This document shows positions 30,961 through 42,667 of a stretch of DNA of 64,000 bases, one piece after another (the first letter of the stretch is position 1; every line of letters starts with the position of its first letter). Location of the stretch: assembly GCA_034766995.1 (NCBI GenBank), contig CM068314.1, positions 21,206,126 through 21,270,125 of the forward strand, in the 5' to 3' direction. Under the pieces are notes generated by a model. That model made no database searches. It was not told the DNA's origin and was given only the letters and a program-made list of their open reading frames with translations. The translations under genes and the position numbers were made by a program. This DNA is from Acanthacorydalis orientalis (taxonomy: Eukaryota; Arthropoda; Insecta; Megaloptera; Corydalidae).

Positions 30961-31065
30961 CAGCAAATTCAGTCAATGTATCAGCGCGTAACTTATATCT
31001 TGGTATTTGTTCCTCCAACAAACTAATAATTTCCACTTCTGGAATTTCACCTCCACTACACACCT
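30961..31065 (-). CDS. milton (TRAK) exon 2
   Basis: 105 bp with acceptor TTTACAG and donor CTG|GTAAGA, entering and leaving in phase 1. It encodes VCSGGEIPEVEIISLLEEQI and then PRYKLRADTLTEFA. PEVEIISLLEEQ-P-YKLRADT is a signature of the TRAK1/TRAK2/milton N-terminal HAP1 region, so family assignment is firm. Both upstream exons (35,415-35,535 and 40,279-40,459) end in phase 1 with a G. With the AG opening this exon, that G gives Glu. Confidence 0.92.
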
Positions 31066-31292
31066 CTGTAAAGAAAAACGGAACAAAATTATTAGTTTTT
31101 GTCAATATACGTAAGTACAGAAAAAATAAACACGAACATTATTGTGAATACATAACACACACACAAATACACAAAATGACTAGAGGTCATGCACAAATAA
31201 CACGAAGAATTGATTAATAATTACCAAAATTGATCATACTACATGTTTTAAATTATCTATATAAGTAATTGTAATTTAAGTTTAAATTGAAC

Positions 31293-31351
<59 letters not shown>

Positions 31352-31864
31352 GTGCTAAAACTATAACAATATTTATAAAAATCACTTTTACCACAAAACT
31401 TTTCTGTAGGAGCACGCCACATGAAATCTATATATCCACCTTCAAAGGTAAACAAAAAGTGATGTTTTGACCTGAACTAAATCACGAATCCTTAACTGAC
31501 CCTTCAAGGGATAACAATATTCTTAGAATACAATTTTTCATGAATAAATTATTATTATGTTGTATAGTGGTAAGAGATGTACGTGCACAGTTCAATTTTA
31601 CATATTTTGAAACTGTGCAAAAGCATAGTAACATCAAATAACAGATAAGCACTAAATCATTTAACGCAAATAAATACTACGCACGGGTTTGAAACATTCT
31701 AATTTTAAAACCTTTATGCATTCTTTTTGAATCGTGTCATTACAGAAAATGAAGCACAGTAAATAAAGTTGCAAATAGATATCCATAAAATTATTCTGTT
31801 ATAAATTATGCGATATTTTTGTAATGAAAATACAAAAAAACTTTTGAATATACAAGTTACATAA

Positions 31865-31871
31865 TACATAT

Positions 31872-31930
<59 letters not shown>

Positions 31931-31940
31931 TATATATATA
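31865..31940. repeat. (TA)n microsatellite
   Basis: TA array abutting the terminus of the Helitron-like copy that follows. Confidence 0.9.
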
Positions 31941-32228
31941 CTACGGGGCTCCGATCCTATTCGCTGCGTTCGCTAATTTCCGGTGAGTGTTTGCCCTCTT
32001 TTGCTAACGCTCACTCCCCTCCCTCCCTAACAAATACCAAAAATTAACAAATTATACACACAAATAATCCGCACAAAATGTAATTCGTAAAATTTTTATT
32101 CTATAAGTTAATAAAAATTAATAAGAAAATACAATGTTAAAATGTGTAACAATTTTTTTACTCCAAAGCTTTAGTGAACACAATATTTTGTATAATTTTC
32201 TTATCAGTTTGCAATGAAATTGTATATC
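31941..32228 (-). mobile_element. Helitron-like repeat, copy C (inverted)
   Basis: Reverse complement of the family seen at 34.46 and 42.37 kb. The body (for example AATGTTAAAATGTGTAACAA) aligns along its length. The GC-rich 3' end has diverged (AGCGAACGCAGCGAATAGG) and ends GTAG before TA. It inserts directly beside a TA tract. No coding capacity. Confidence 0.55.
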
Positions 32229-32301
32229 ATGAGACTGATATCAACCAATAAGTCACGAAGAAGAAATAAGTCACGGGAACGGTATCATTACTGGATCATT
32301 T

Positions 32302-32362
<61 letters not shown>

Positions 32363-32480
32363 ATGTATACTAACGGTTTATATTATTATTACAACACCAG
32401 GATTTTATTTATGTTTACAAAAATATTGAAATTAAGTGTATTTTTTCATATTCATATGGATTTAGAATCGTACATTTCAT

Positions 32481-32616
32481 ATAATTGACAAAAATAGATA
32501 TTGATAATTTTTAATTTAGTAAACAAAATATGCTATATATATATATATATATGTATTTATTTATATGGCACATTTTTATTTACTACATTTAAAAATTATC
32601 TATTTTTGTCAATTAT
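32481..32616. mobile_element. foldback element with about 50-bp arms
   Basis: A perfect 20-bp inverted repeat, ATAATTGACAAAAATAGATA (32,481-32,500) against 32,597-32,616, continues imperfectly inward for about 30 bp on each side. The centre is a short TA tract. The whole can fold as one hairpin. The overlapping small open frames are by-products. Confidence 0.7.
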
Positions 32617-33537
32617 ACATTTTATTAATGTTCAGTATTTTTATTATATCCATTTTGATATTTACAAAAGATTTTCGCATGTAATAAAATATTTATGTTC
32701 ATGATATAAACTGAGACTCTTTTCGTTTTCAATCATTAAATTAATATTATCTATTTGACTTTGACATTTGTTTACAAAATTGTTGTTATTTTATTCATAC
32801 AATATTTGTTTACAACTAATTATCATAAATATTGCAATAAAAGATATAATAAAATTGTTAAACGTATAAAATTTAGTAATACTTTTTCCATAATACCATA
32901 ATTCTTAACTAGAATAAAAAAAACTGCAAACATTTCCAATATGTGATTGTTTTTTACGTGCCGCTATGATTTCTTTAAAAACCTAGCATTTTCTATTGTT
33001 AATTTAAAAGTGTATGTACGTTCTGTGAAGAATAATCTTATTCCTTGCACTATTATCAATCGATAAACTGAAGAATTATTATATAAATACAATCTAGAAG
33101 ATAGGTGACTAACAGATTCTTTCAAACGCCGTTTGAAAAAAAAATTCTACATAATGACAAAACACTTTCATCAGTAGCAATTATATATTTAGTACAAATA
33201 AAGGAATAAAATATATTTACGTAGCAACAATGAAGATTGTAGTTGCATATTTAGCAAAAAAGAATCATGAAGATCTCAAAAGAATTTGGTTTTCAAAAAC
33301 AGAAAATACGACATATACAAGTAGATGATTTGTTGTGACTTAAAAATAGTAAACATACTTCTAACAATGTAGTTATGTACCTAAAATATAACCGATTTTT
33401 ATGCCAGTAAAATAGTAGAACGAAATACACAACATGATATTGTTATAATGTATCCAATTAAGGAAAACTGTTCAGAATAGTGAAATATTACTTATCTGGC
33501 TCTTGTTAAATTAGAAAATCACCCCACTGAATATTAA

Positions 33538-33621
33538 CCCTTAACGGTCGAAAGGCCCCGCTACAGGGACATCACACTTATGCCACACAATAGAAAATAA
33601 AAAGCTCTCGACCGTTAAAGG
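33538..33621. mobile_element. piggyBac-like MITE, 84 bp
   Basis: The terminal inverted repeats CCCTTAACGGTCGAAAG and (right end, inverted) CCTTTAACGGTCGAGAG match at 15 of 17 positions. They are flanked by TTAA on both sides (33,534-33,537 and 33,622-33,625). TTAA target duplications with CC(C)-starting ends are the piggyBac hallmark. There is no room for a transposase. Confidence 0.8.
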
Positions 33622-34461
33622 TTAAGCTAGGCTTAATAAAAAAATATATCAAAACCATGAATGAAGAATGCATAGATTTTCCCTGTGTACAAAGAACATT
33701 TTTCAAAATGAGCGGCGCCAAATTAAAATGAAGTATTTTTGTTCGGTGATAAATTACAAAAAAAAGAAGTATAAGTTATTTTAATTTAATAATAGTGAAC
33801 AAAAAAAAATCTGCATATAACAGTTAGAAAACTGACATTGTTCGTTTTTAACAGATTAGAAAATTATATCACTATAGTAGACGATATGATACGAACAAAC
33901 AATTTCAGTGCATGTCATTACAAAATCACTATATACATTCCCTTTAAATCCTTCCTTCTCACAATTTCGGATCTGTGAGATGTTCGCAGAGTGTGTGAGA
34001 TAGAGAGATTACATCAATATATTTCAAAAATGGACAACAGGTACTAGAGGCGGTGAAAAGCTAGTATGTTGGAGTTTACTTTCGATTCAGTCAACCAAAA
34101 GAGACAACAGATACTGATTACAAATGAAAAAGAATAAATATACTCTTTTCAATTTAAGTTATTTTTATTGCATGCACACACAATATTCTAAATGGGAATA
34201 CAATGTACAAAATTTTTTACTTTTCTTCATTTAATCAAAAATAGACGGTACCATAAAAAATAGTACTTTAAAATGTACACAAAAATATACTAATATATGC
34301 ATTTACAGATTTTTTAATTTGTTGTGTAGTGTTATTGATCTTGTTTGGATAATATTAGAATTCATTAGCAAACGTAACTTTTCTATAAAAAATATCTTTG
34401 TATATATAAAAATAATTCAATCGTAAAATTTCCATAAAACTATTTTTTATATATTTTTATA

Positions 34462-34756
34462 GAACGAAAGAAGGTATACGATTTCAGTGTAAAACTGATA
34501 AGAAATTTATTCAAAATATTGTATTCACTGAATCTTTAGATCAAAAAAAATTGTTACACATTTTAACATCGTATCTTGTTGTTAGTTTTTATACACTTTT
34601 CCGATAAAAATGTTACGACTCACATTTTACACAATTATTTGTGGGTATAATTTGTTAATTTCTGTTATTTGTTAGGGGCCAACGAGTGTCAGTGAGCGAG
34701 GGGGGAATCCCCCTCGATGGTCGCCGAGCGTAGCGAGTAGAGGCAGAGCGCCCTGA
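34462..34756 (+). mobile_element. Helitron-like repeat, copy A
   Basis: A 295-bp copy of the three-member family. Near the 3' end lies a perfect 8-bp hairpin (CGAGGGGG-GAAT-CCCCCTCG), then CGAGCGTAGCGAGTAG, and the copy ends CTGA before TA. A CTRR terminus near a hairpin is Helitron-like, but the hairpin-to-end distance (about 45 bp) is longer than usual and no TC start is obvious. Confidence 0.55.
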
Positions 34757-34956
34757 TATTTCAAAAAAATAATTACTTTGTTATTTTCCTTTTTACATTA
34801 CCTCTAAAAATAATTTGATGATTAAATTGAATGAAATCGTCTTTATAAGAATTGAAGTTTTTCATAGTTCTATAATTGTTTTATAACTTAAAAGAGTATT
34901 GTTTAATATTTAATACTAAGGATAAAAATAATATAAAACACTTTCATGTATTAAAC

Positions 34957-34961
<5 letters not shown>

Positions 34962-35030
<69 letters not shown>

Positions 35031-35040
35031 TGTGTGTGTG
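34962..35040. repeat. (TA)n-(TG)n microsatellite
   Basis: About 33 TA units followed by GAG and TG units. Confidence 0.95.
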
Positions 35041-35414
35041 TTATGTATCTGTGCATACATACTTTAAAATAAAGTGCATGTCTTTTATGTTCATGACCTA
35101 ATAAGTTGACATTTGAAATTATATGAGGCGAATAGTTGTTATTATTGAAAGAACACTATACCTAACCTTGCAAAAATTGATTTTAAAAATGAAAAATGTG
35201 TATAATGTTATTTATATAAGCCATCAAAAGTGTGTTCACATACAATTTACTCAAAATAATCAATTAAGAATGTTATTTGAAAAATCTTTTTAAAAATTAG
35301 TACATAATTGTTTATTAGAACTTTAGTTTTCATTACATAAAAAAATCCAAATATTTATTTAGTTGTTTTACTTATAACGCCATAAAACAAACAATGTTAC
35401 AGTAATAAACATAC

Positions 35415-35535
35415 CGCTTCCCCATTTTGCTAAGATTTTATTTCGTCTTTCGAGTAATGACGGTGATAATTCACAATTCGTTCGGCCTCTAGGTGCCTTT
35501 CGCAGATTGGGTATAAAAGAAGTCGTTTCAGTCAT
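35415..35535 (-). CDS. milton (TRAK) exon 1, short N-terminal isoform
   Basis: ATG at 35,535; 40 codons plus one base, ending AAGCG|GTATGT (phase 1). It encodes MTETTSFIPNLRKAPRGR and a basic segment ending NKILAKWGS. Spliced to exon 2 it gives WGS-E-VCSGG in frame. No splice acceptor precedes the ATG closely, and the leader looks like a local promoter and 5' UTR carrying a 3-codon uORF. Milton N-terminal variants are known to change kinesin binding in Drosophila. Whether this one does is not visible here. Confidence 0.8.
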
Positions 35536-35547
35536 TCTACTTTTTCC

Positions 35548-35559
35548 TTACAACGGCAT
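35548..35559 (-). promoter_or_regulatory. minimal uORF in the milton exon 1 leader
   Basis: Minus-strand ATG, two codons and TAA (Met-Pro-Leu-stop), 12 bases before the main ATG. The uATG sits at a small stem made by AACGGC and GCCGTT. It has the same length as the uORF ahead of the 652-1,045 exon. Confidence 0.45.
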
Positions 35560-35739
35560 TCAGGCGCCGTTAAAAAGTGTTACCGTTAAACGAACCTATT
35601 TAGACATCACTACATAGTGTAAGTGGTCTTTAAACGAACACTGTATTTTGTTTATAGTTTAGAAATGGTACCAAAATTGTGATTCAAGGTTAAATTGAAA
35701 ATTAATTAAAAGTACACGAATAATGTAAACATTATAAAT

Positions 35740-35741
35740 TT

Positions 35742-35803
<62 letters not shown>

Positions 35804-35807
35804 AAAT
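35740..35807. repeat. (TA)n flanked by inverted arms
   Basis: A TA array bracketed by ATTTACAA on the left and TTGTAAAT on the right, so the whole block is an extended palindrome. Confidence 0.8.
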
Positions 35808-35903
35808 GTATATATTAAATTAAAATTTATATATCGATTAAATGTAAAAAAATATTTAAAATACCTGATTGTAAACGATTAAATAAATAATCAATAGATA
35901 TTT

Positions 35904-35909
35904 TATTTC
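35904..35909 (-). terminator. AATAAA poly(A) signal after the micropeptide ORF
   Basis: Minus-strand AATAAA about 210 bases past the stop of the 27-codon ORF, and upstream of the milton exon 1 promoter region. It would end a small separate transcript. AATAAA is frequent by chance in such AT-rich DNA. Confidence 0.35.
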
Positions 35910-36115
35910 AGTAAACAAACCACATTTTTAAACATATATTATATACTTTAATTCAAAAGAACAATGATTTTGTTCCACTTAAAAAACACATACGTACACG
36001 TTACATAAAACATTCGGATTGAGAATTTTGATCATGATCCAAAATACGTACTGACTAAATATAAAAATGACCGGTTATTACATAATTTTTCGTTTTTAAG
36101 TATAATTAACGCATT

Positions 36116-36199
36116 TTAAAACATTACAACGAAAATAACGAATCCTAATGTGAAAAATACGACGAAGAACGGTAACCACGCTAGTTTATATTTATCCAT
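36116..36199 (-). CDS. putative 27-residue membrane micropeptide
   Basis: ATG to TAA, 28 codons. The N-terminus is MDKYKLAWLP with Asp and two Lys; the rest is almost entirely hydrophobic (Phe, Val, Leu, Ile with one Thr and one Gly), i.e. a single transmembrane helix reaching the C-terminus. Codons such as GCG, TGG, CCG, TTC and GTC stand out against flanks of about 80% AT. Eighty bases upstream is a strong acceptor (TTTTATTTTCAG, exon start 36,279), so the ORF would sit in a spliced terminal exon. A poly(A) signal follows. It lies in a milton intron on the same strand. I recognise no homologue. By shape it resembles SERCA-regulin-like peptides, but that is only analogy. It could be chance. 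Confidence 0.5.
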   Translation of the reverse strand: MDKYKLAWLPFFVVFFTLGFVIFVVMF

Positions 36200-36279
36200 A
36201 TTGTTGATATTTTTGTTTTATTATTATTAAATGCAACAATGCAACAGACGAAACACACGATTTGGTTTATGGACAGAAA
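36200..36279 (-). other. 5' UTR part of the micropeptide exon
   Basis: From the acceptor at 36,280-36,281 to the ATG. Earlier exons of this transcript have not been found. Confidence 0.4.
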
Positions 36280-36596
36280 CTGAAAATAAAACATAAACAC
36301 AAAATGTTATTTTATAATTATAATACTTTGAATATTTATTTTTAACGCAAATTTGGCTTTTTATCAAGCTTTCAAACATTTATAGAACATTTCTTAGAAA
36401 AATAGTAATTTGAAAACATGAATGAAATACAACTTATAGCTTTTACATCAAACCGAACTATAGTTATGAAAAAATATTCATTTCCGACTTTTCACATTTC
36501 GACAATGGAGTGAGGATTATTTTAAACGAACATTTTAAGCTTTGGAAATAAGCGAATATACTAGTATGACATAAATAAAATCATTATAATTGAAAG

Positions 36597-36643
<47 letters not shown>

Positions 36644-37118
36644 CGTGACAACGGTTTTCAATCAAATCAATGTATTATTGAAAGAATTAAATCATTTGAA
36701 TTCTATTAATGTTTGACATAAGCTTAGTTAATACTCATGTTTAATGAATAGATTTTGTAATCATTTTTATTAATAACAATATTAATTAGTAATATATGAA
36801 ATTGAAAAATTAAACTGATATTTTATATTTAAATTATTCACCGAAGTTGATGATATAAAGAAATGTACTATTTATAAACGTGATATATAAACACAGGTTT
36901 ATATAATACAAATAGACCACTATTTACTCCTTAATTAAATGTAATTTATTGTAATTAGAGTGTATATATTATTTGTTCAAATGTATATTTAAGTATGGTA
37001 TTAAAAAAAAAAACATCCAATACAACAACACTGCATGAAATCACTAGTCAAAAGGCGTTAATGTGAAAAGATACGAATTCACAATGTACAGAAATAAATA
37101 CTAAGATGCAGAGAGTAC

Positions 37119-37229
37119 ATGGATGAAGAAGACGTCGAAGATGTTTGGCATTATGCCAATTACAATAACGGGGTAGCCAACCTCTACGATGGAAACGAAC
37201 CTTTATGTTCTGAAGTCGGTTTAATATAG
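37119..37229 (+). other. unrecognised 36-codon ORF in a GC-richer island
   Basis: ATG (MDEEDVEDVWHYANYNN...) to TAG, 36 residues, strongly acidic at the start. The frame is open for another five codons upstream, as far as a TAA. An AG-ending segment (GATGCAG) just before it could serve as an acceptor. The island at 37.10-37.23 kb is plainly less AT-rich than its surroundings. The minus strand also has a long open frame here, basic in composition, so strand and coding status are unresolved. Confidence 0.25.
37145..37159. promoter_or_regulatory. perfect NFI-type palindrome
   Basis: TTGGC-ATTAT-GCCAA is an exact match to the full nuclear factor I consensus TTGGC(N5)GCCAA. It lies within the GC-richer island in the milton intron. 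Binding is not shown. Confidence 0.3.
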
Positions 37230-38731
37230 TGTATGACGATTATCATTCAAAATAACTTAGATTCTTTTTGGATGATAGAATTTTTACGACCTAAACTCGG
37301 TTCGAATATATTTTCGATTGGAGAGAATCTATTTTCTGTGAATTTTATATTCATCCTCCAAGTTTGTTATCGATGAAAGCTTTGATTAAATAATACAAGA
37401 AATTTTATTTATTAACGAATCTTCATTATAAAAACTAATTAATAAACATCTTAAGAATGACCATTAAAATACTCACAGATTATACAAAATGTTTAAAGCA
37501 TTTAAATCTTTTTATTTTAATATTTACTAATATATTTTTTTTATTTATTGCTCTTAATATATCAAGCAGTCCTATTTAAATTTTACTTTATTATAGAATA
37601 TTTTTTTTATAATTGTTAACTATTTGATTAATATTCCTGTTTCATAATTTCATTTAAGGAAATATATTAGATTATCCGAAAATACATTTAATTGCAAACT
37701 TTAAATATTTGTAACTGAGGATAGATTAAATTTCATAAATCAAAGTAAACACCATCCAATTTATTAGATTTTTTGATTATTTATTTCAACATTATGAAAA
37801 TCAGTTTTTTTTGGAATTAATTAACTGTTTAAAGGGTTTATCCACATATGCTTGGTTTCGAAATATTGTATTATTGAATATTAATAATTATATTTTTTTA
37901 AATTATATATTTTTTTAGTGAAATGTATTAAATATGAAAAAAATCATTAATTACGTAGTTTGAATTATGTTACTAATATACGGTTTTCAATTTCAGATAT
38001 GAAGTCTATAAATTCTAAATATTTTGAAATGTACAAATGTTTCCATATGCTTTAAACATATTTCATTATAATCACCTAGTATAAATAATTGCTGTACTTA
38101 ATTTTTAATTTGAATAATCTACTGACTTTTTATAATCATTGTTTACTTTATATATAAATTACTTACAATCTTACTAAGAAATCCTTAACATTCACGATAA
38201 AGACAACGTGATGACACTTGACTTACGTTATATACTTTATATTATTTTATCCATAAATAGACTTTCTGCGGTAAAGAGAACAGTAATAAATCATTTTACG
38301 TACAAGATTAAATTTAGTGAGCATGAAGTCATATCTATAAGCACATTTGTATGTCAAATGTTAATCGTTGATGCTTGGATATAAGCCAGTGACAAAGCTG
38401 TTGAATATGTGTATATGTATGTTGTATGAATGATCAATTCTCTCCTACTGTGTTCGTTTTTATATGTGAGACTAGATTATATTAGATGTAAAAATAAAAT
38501 TGAAAGTAAATACCACGATCATGTAAGCAGACAAAATACTAAATTGCGATTTCAAAGACCTCAATTCGTAATGTTTATTATAGAACATGTTTTTAAGTTA
38601 ATGCATTCAACGAACGTTTTATTTTTAGAATTCGTTTTGTTTCAAAAACATTAAACAGGGTGTGAAACATCGATTTTATTAATTAAACTTGTTTCCACAT
38701 AGTTTAATATTTTTAATTAATTTTAATGGTG

Positions 38732-38768
<37 letters not shown>

Positions 38769-40278
38769 ATATATAAAAAAACTGTTTAATACGAAATGAA
38801 GTTCATGAATAACAGAAGTTATAAAATCATACTGCGAAATTGTTATTTAATTAGTTTGTTGTGGCTGAAGGTCACTTTAATTTTACCTTGTCATAAAAAA
38901 AGTCTATGTTAGATAAAATAATATGTGATCTTACATCAAAGCCTGAAGTTTAACAATAGTAAATACAAATAAATTGTCTGTTGACTGTAATAAATATGAA
39001 AAAAAAATATAATAAAACAGTAATAACTATTACATCACATTGCGGAATGATAATGATATAATTATATGTAGAAAATGTTCAGTCAAATAGGTATTTTTTC
39101 AAGAAAAGTTCTCATTATTTTTAAAATAATTGGATTTAAAATCAAGTCAGATATATAAAAAAATAACATATCCTGGAATAAACAAAACTTCTGTTTTGAA
39201 AATTGCAAATTAAACAAAGTTATTTTATTTAAAATGTGGATTTTATTATCTATTTTTTAAATAAACGACAAATTACATTTTATATAAAAGAAATTTAATT
39301 AAAATCGGGAATTAAAAAATGATTGACTGTAATAATTATTAAAACCTCTTCAAAAAAAAATATCATTGTTTTACAATCAATGCGGAAAAGGAAGAATGTT
39401 TTATTCAAATTAATAAAAAAAATTAATTTGTTATTTATTTTTTTTTCATGGTCAATTCATGGTCAACGAAAATGAAAGAAAAGTGTTGTTTTTGTATACA
39501 TTTACGTATATTCATATAATTTATATTCTAGACAAAATATATCATGGTATACAAATAATAATAAATGATAAGGTTATAAAGATAAAAACGTTATATATTA
39601 TCTACATTTTTATAATTTCGTTGTTATATCATCTATTATAAAATATAATGTTAAAATGTTAACCTGCACAATATTTATTTATATTTAAAAAAAATAATAT
39701 ATTTAATTATTTTAAATCTTTATGACATATGATTTCATTTAATTATATTACAACCAAACTTTTTAAATAATATTTTCAACTTTAAATGCACCTCAGAAAT
39801 ACATTTTATCTGTCAATACAGAAATAATATTTGTGATGAGAATTTTTATTGTTCATGTGACAGTATTATGAAAAACTGAAATAAAGTATAACAATACAAG
39901 ATGAAAAGACAATAAACGATTTTTGTTATAACAGATAAAATTTTGCACACGCGCACAAAAAACAGACAATAATAATTCATTGTTTCTTACAGGATCTTCA
40001 CTTTTATAAAAAAATAAAATAAATAATATTCAAAACTTTCTTTTATTGTGTAACATTCGAAAGCGTCAGGACACTACCCGTTTTTAAAATTTTTACTGCA
40101 TATTTTTTTAGGCGACCATGAAGTAGAATAACTATTATCTATTTTTACTTAGTACATGTTATGTACACAACATAACGAGATTTATTTATATTTTAATTTG
40201 TGACCTTTTCCCCAGTAAACCTTCGTGTATTTTTACAGATCAGGATGATTGCATTTTTATATTTTTCCCGAAAATTAC
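37230..40278. other. gene-free stretch
   Basis: AT-rich DNA with a short TA tract (38.74-38.76 kb). The open frames at 38,430 and 39,459 lack composition, domain or splice support. Confidence 0.5.
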
Positions 40279-40459
40279 CTGTGAGTGTTTCAGCGTCACG
40301 TTGCTGGTAAAACTTCGTCTTTTGGCGATTGACGGGAGTAACCGTTTGACGGTCCAGCTCGAATGTCACCGACGATGTGGCGGGTCGAGAGCGACCCGAC
40401 ACATCCTCCAGGGTAGCCAGTTTGGACACAGACGCGACACACTGTACCGCGTCGCCCTT
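40279..40459 (-). CDS. milton upstream coding exon, long N-terminal isoform
   Basis: 181 bp, acceptor TATTTCAG, donor ACAG|GTAATT, entry phase 0, exit phase 1. It encodes 60 residues including KGDAVQCVASVSKLATLED, a Ser/Arg-rich stretch, and QQRDAETLT. There is no in-frame ATG, so another exon lies upstream (to the right), not located. GC content is far above the flanks. Joined to exon 2 it reads ETLT-E-VCSGG, continuous with the HAP1 region and like the LTDVC junction I expect in TRAK proteins. Assignment to milton rests on strand, phase and position; the peptide itself I do not recognise. Confidence 0.7.
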
Positions 40460-40473
40460 CTGAAATAAATAAG

Positions 40474-40519
<46 letters not shown>

Positions 40520-40900
40520 TAGACTAAAAAATATATTACCTTTCCGTTTTTCATAAAAAAAAAATAAAAACTTACAGCCAAAATTTATGAAAGAAAAAGT
40601 GTTTTCATAGTATCTACGATCAAGAAAAAATATCGTCATACAATGTAAAAAATGAAAGATAACATATCACAATGAATGATAAGAATTTGAGAACGGTTTT
40701 AATGGAATATTATCAATTAATCAACCTACATAGGGTAACACTGATATTCTATAATTAAATTTTTCGATTTAAATCTGGGTTCTAAGTTAAATGAGAAATG
40801 TAGTCGAAAATTTCTTCAGAAATTCTAAAAAGACGAAGAACCAAAATCTATTAGATAACTGATTATTGTAATCAACAATATATCTTGTTAATAGATTGAC

Positions 40901-40974
40901 ATGGAAAATATATATCAGATAAGTTGATGAAATTGTCATATGGAAAATATATATTACATAAGTTAATAAAATTG
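40901..40974. repeat. imperfect 39-bp-period duplication
   Basis: ATGGAAAATATATATCAGAT... is repeated at 40,940 as ATGGAAAATATATATTACAT..., each followed by AAGTT(G/A)AT(G/A)AAATTG. Confidence 0.75.
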
Positions 40975-42369
40975 CAATAACATTCCATATTCATATTCAC
41001 ACTTGAAAATTCTGTGCCTACATATCATTGAATTGTTATTGTTATCAAAGAAATAAATTTAATACAAATTACACGTCTACTATGATAAAATAAGTAAAAT
41101 GACAACAATACTTTTGATTTTATTAAACCTTTTAATATGTAATGGGATAAAACTCCATCTGAATTATATCCAATAATTATTTATTTCTGACAATATAATA
41201 AAAATTCATTAAATTTATTTAACCATTTTTTTCAATCAATCGAATATATATATTTTGTACTTTATTAAAAGAAAATACATACTCTGATCTTTGGTGATAC
41301 GAATATATAAATAAAAAAATATGTACGATATAGTACACATTATAATTATCAGTTTATTTCATTTAAGGGTTTATAAAATAAATCAGACTTCCATCTTGTA
41401 TTTGTTTCAATATTTATTTTTGAAACTCCGTCAAATAGTACTAAGAAAATATTTATATCATATGAATGTTTAGATATAGCTCTTAAATAATTTATAAATA
41501 AAATTAATACATTATTTTATATGATTTAATTAAAAATGTATCATACAGTTTATTTTAGTTTAATATAAATGTGTTGGATATATAATGGCTTAGAATCGAA
41601 TTATTATGTTTTCAATAAAAAATTTCTCGTTTATAAAATTTTTCAAGTATAGACTTTCGTAAATAAACCTCTTATTAAGTCATTATCTAATATATTTTTC
41701 AATGATGGCACATAAAAAATACAGATAATTAATATTGTATTTATGATGTTTACTAAACCTTCGATTTTCTATGTTACATTTCACAGATTTACACTTATTG
41801 ATTATTAGACTACCTAAACAATTATATTAAATTCGAAAAAATAGATTTCCAAGAAGCAATTCAAATAGTCTGGTGAAATAAATATTTAATAAATACAAAA
41901 CACAATTTAGCTTATGATTTTTACGAATATAAATACTCAGAAAGTATGGATTATTTAATATCCAGATCAATATAGAAAAACACTTGACCAATGTAATTAA
42001 TAGAAATAAATATTATTTTATATACGAATTTAATTATAGGAATAATTATAAATTATTTTAATGTCAAAGGAACACTATAAACTTTAAATATCAACGAAAA
42101 AATAAGTCGTATTATTTCATGTCATATGGAATTCACATTTTTTTCTATATATAACAATTAATTTGCTCGTAACATTTCTATAAAACTCATTTTTTTTTTA
42201 TTTTTCGGATAGACAACCTCCTCGAAACGCCGCTCCCCTCGCTACACTCTACAAGTAGCATGTTAACCATTTCTATTTCCGATCATCAATGATTGGTTGA
42301 TGGATATCGCATGATCTCTGTTCTGACTGGTTGATATCAGTCACAGGTATGTAGATTTCTCACGGTGTA

Positions 42370-42667
42370 CAACGAAAGAGGTATAAACGATTTCAGTGTA
42401 AAACTGATACGAAATTTATTCCAAATATTGTAATCACTGAAACTTTAGAGTAAAAAAATTGTTACACATTTTAACATTATATATTGTTGTTCATTTTTAT
42501 AAACTTTTCCAATAAAAAATTTACAACTTACATTTTACAAAGATTATTTGTGTGTATTATGTCTTAATTTCAGTTATTTTTTAGATGAGAGCAAGTGTCA
42601 GCAAGCGGGGAGTGAACCTCCCCCCAAGGGTCGTCGAGCGTAGCGAGTAGAGAGCAGAGTCCCCTGG
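42370..42667 (+). mobile_element. Helitron-like repeat, copy B
   Basis: A 298-bp copy close to copy A throughout. Its hairpin is GGGGAG-TGAAC-CTCCCC and its end reads CGAGCGTAGCGAGTAG...CCCCTGG before TA. The minus-strand open frame at 42,598-42,783 is antisense to this repeat and not a gene. Confidence 0.6.

Larger units (their letters stand above)
31066..35414 (-). other. milton intron 1
   Basis: About 4.3 kb rich in transposon debris: two Helitron-like copies in opposite orientation, a piggyBac-like MITE, a foldback element and three TA tracts. No additional coding exon is evident. Confidence 0.8.
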
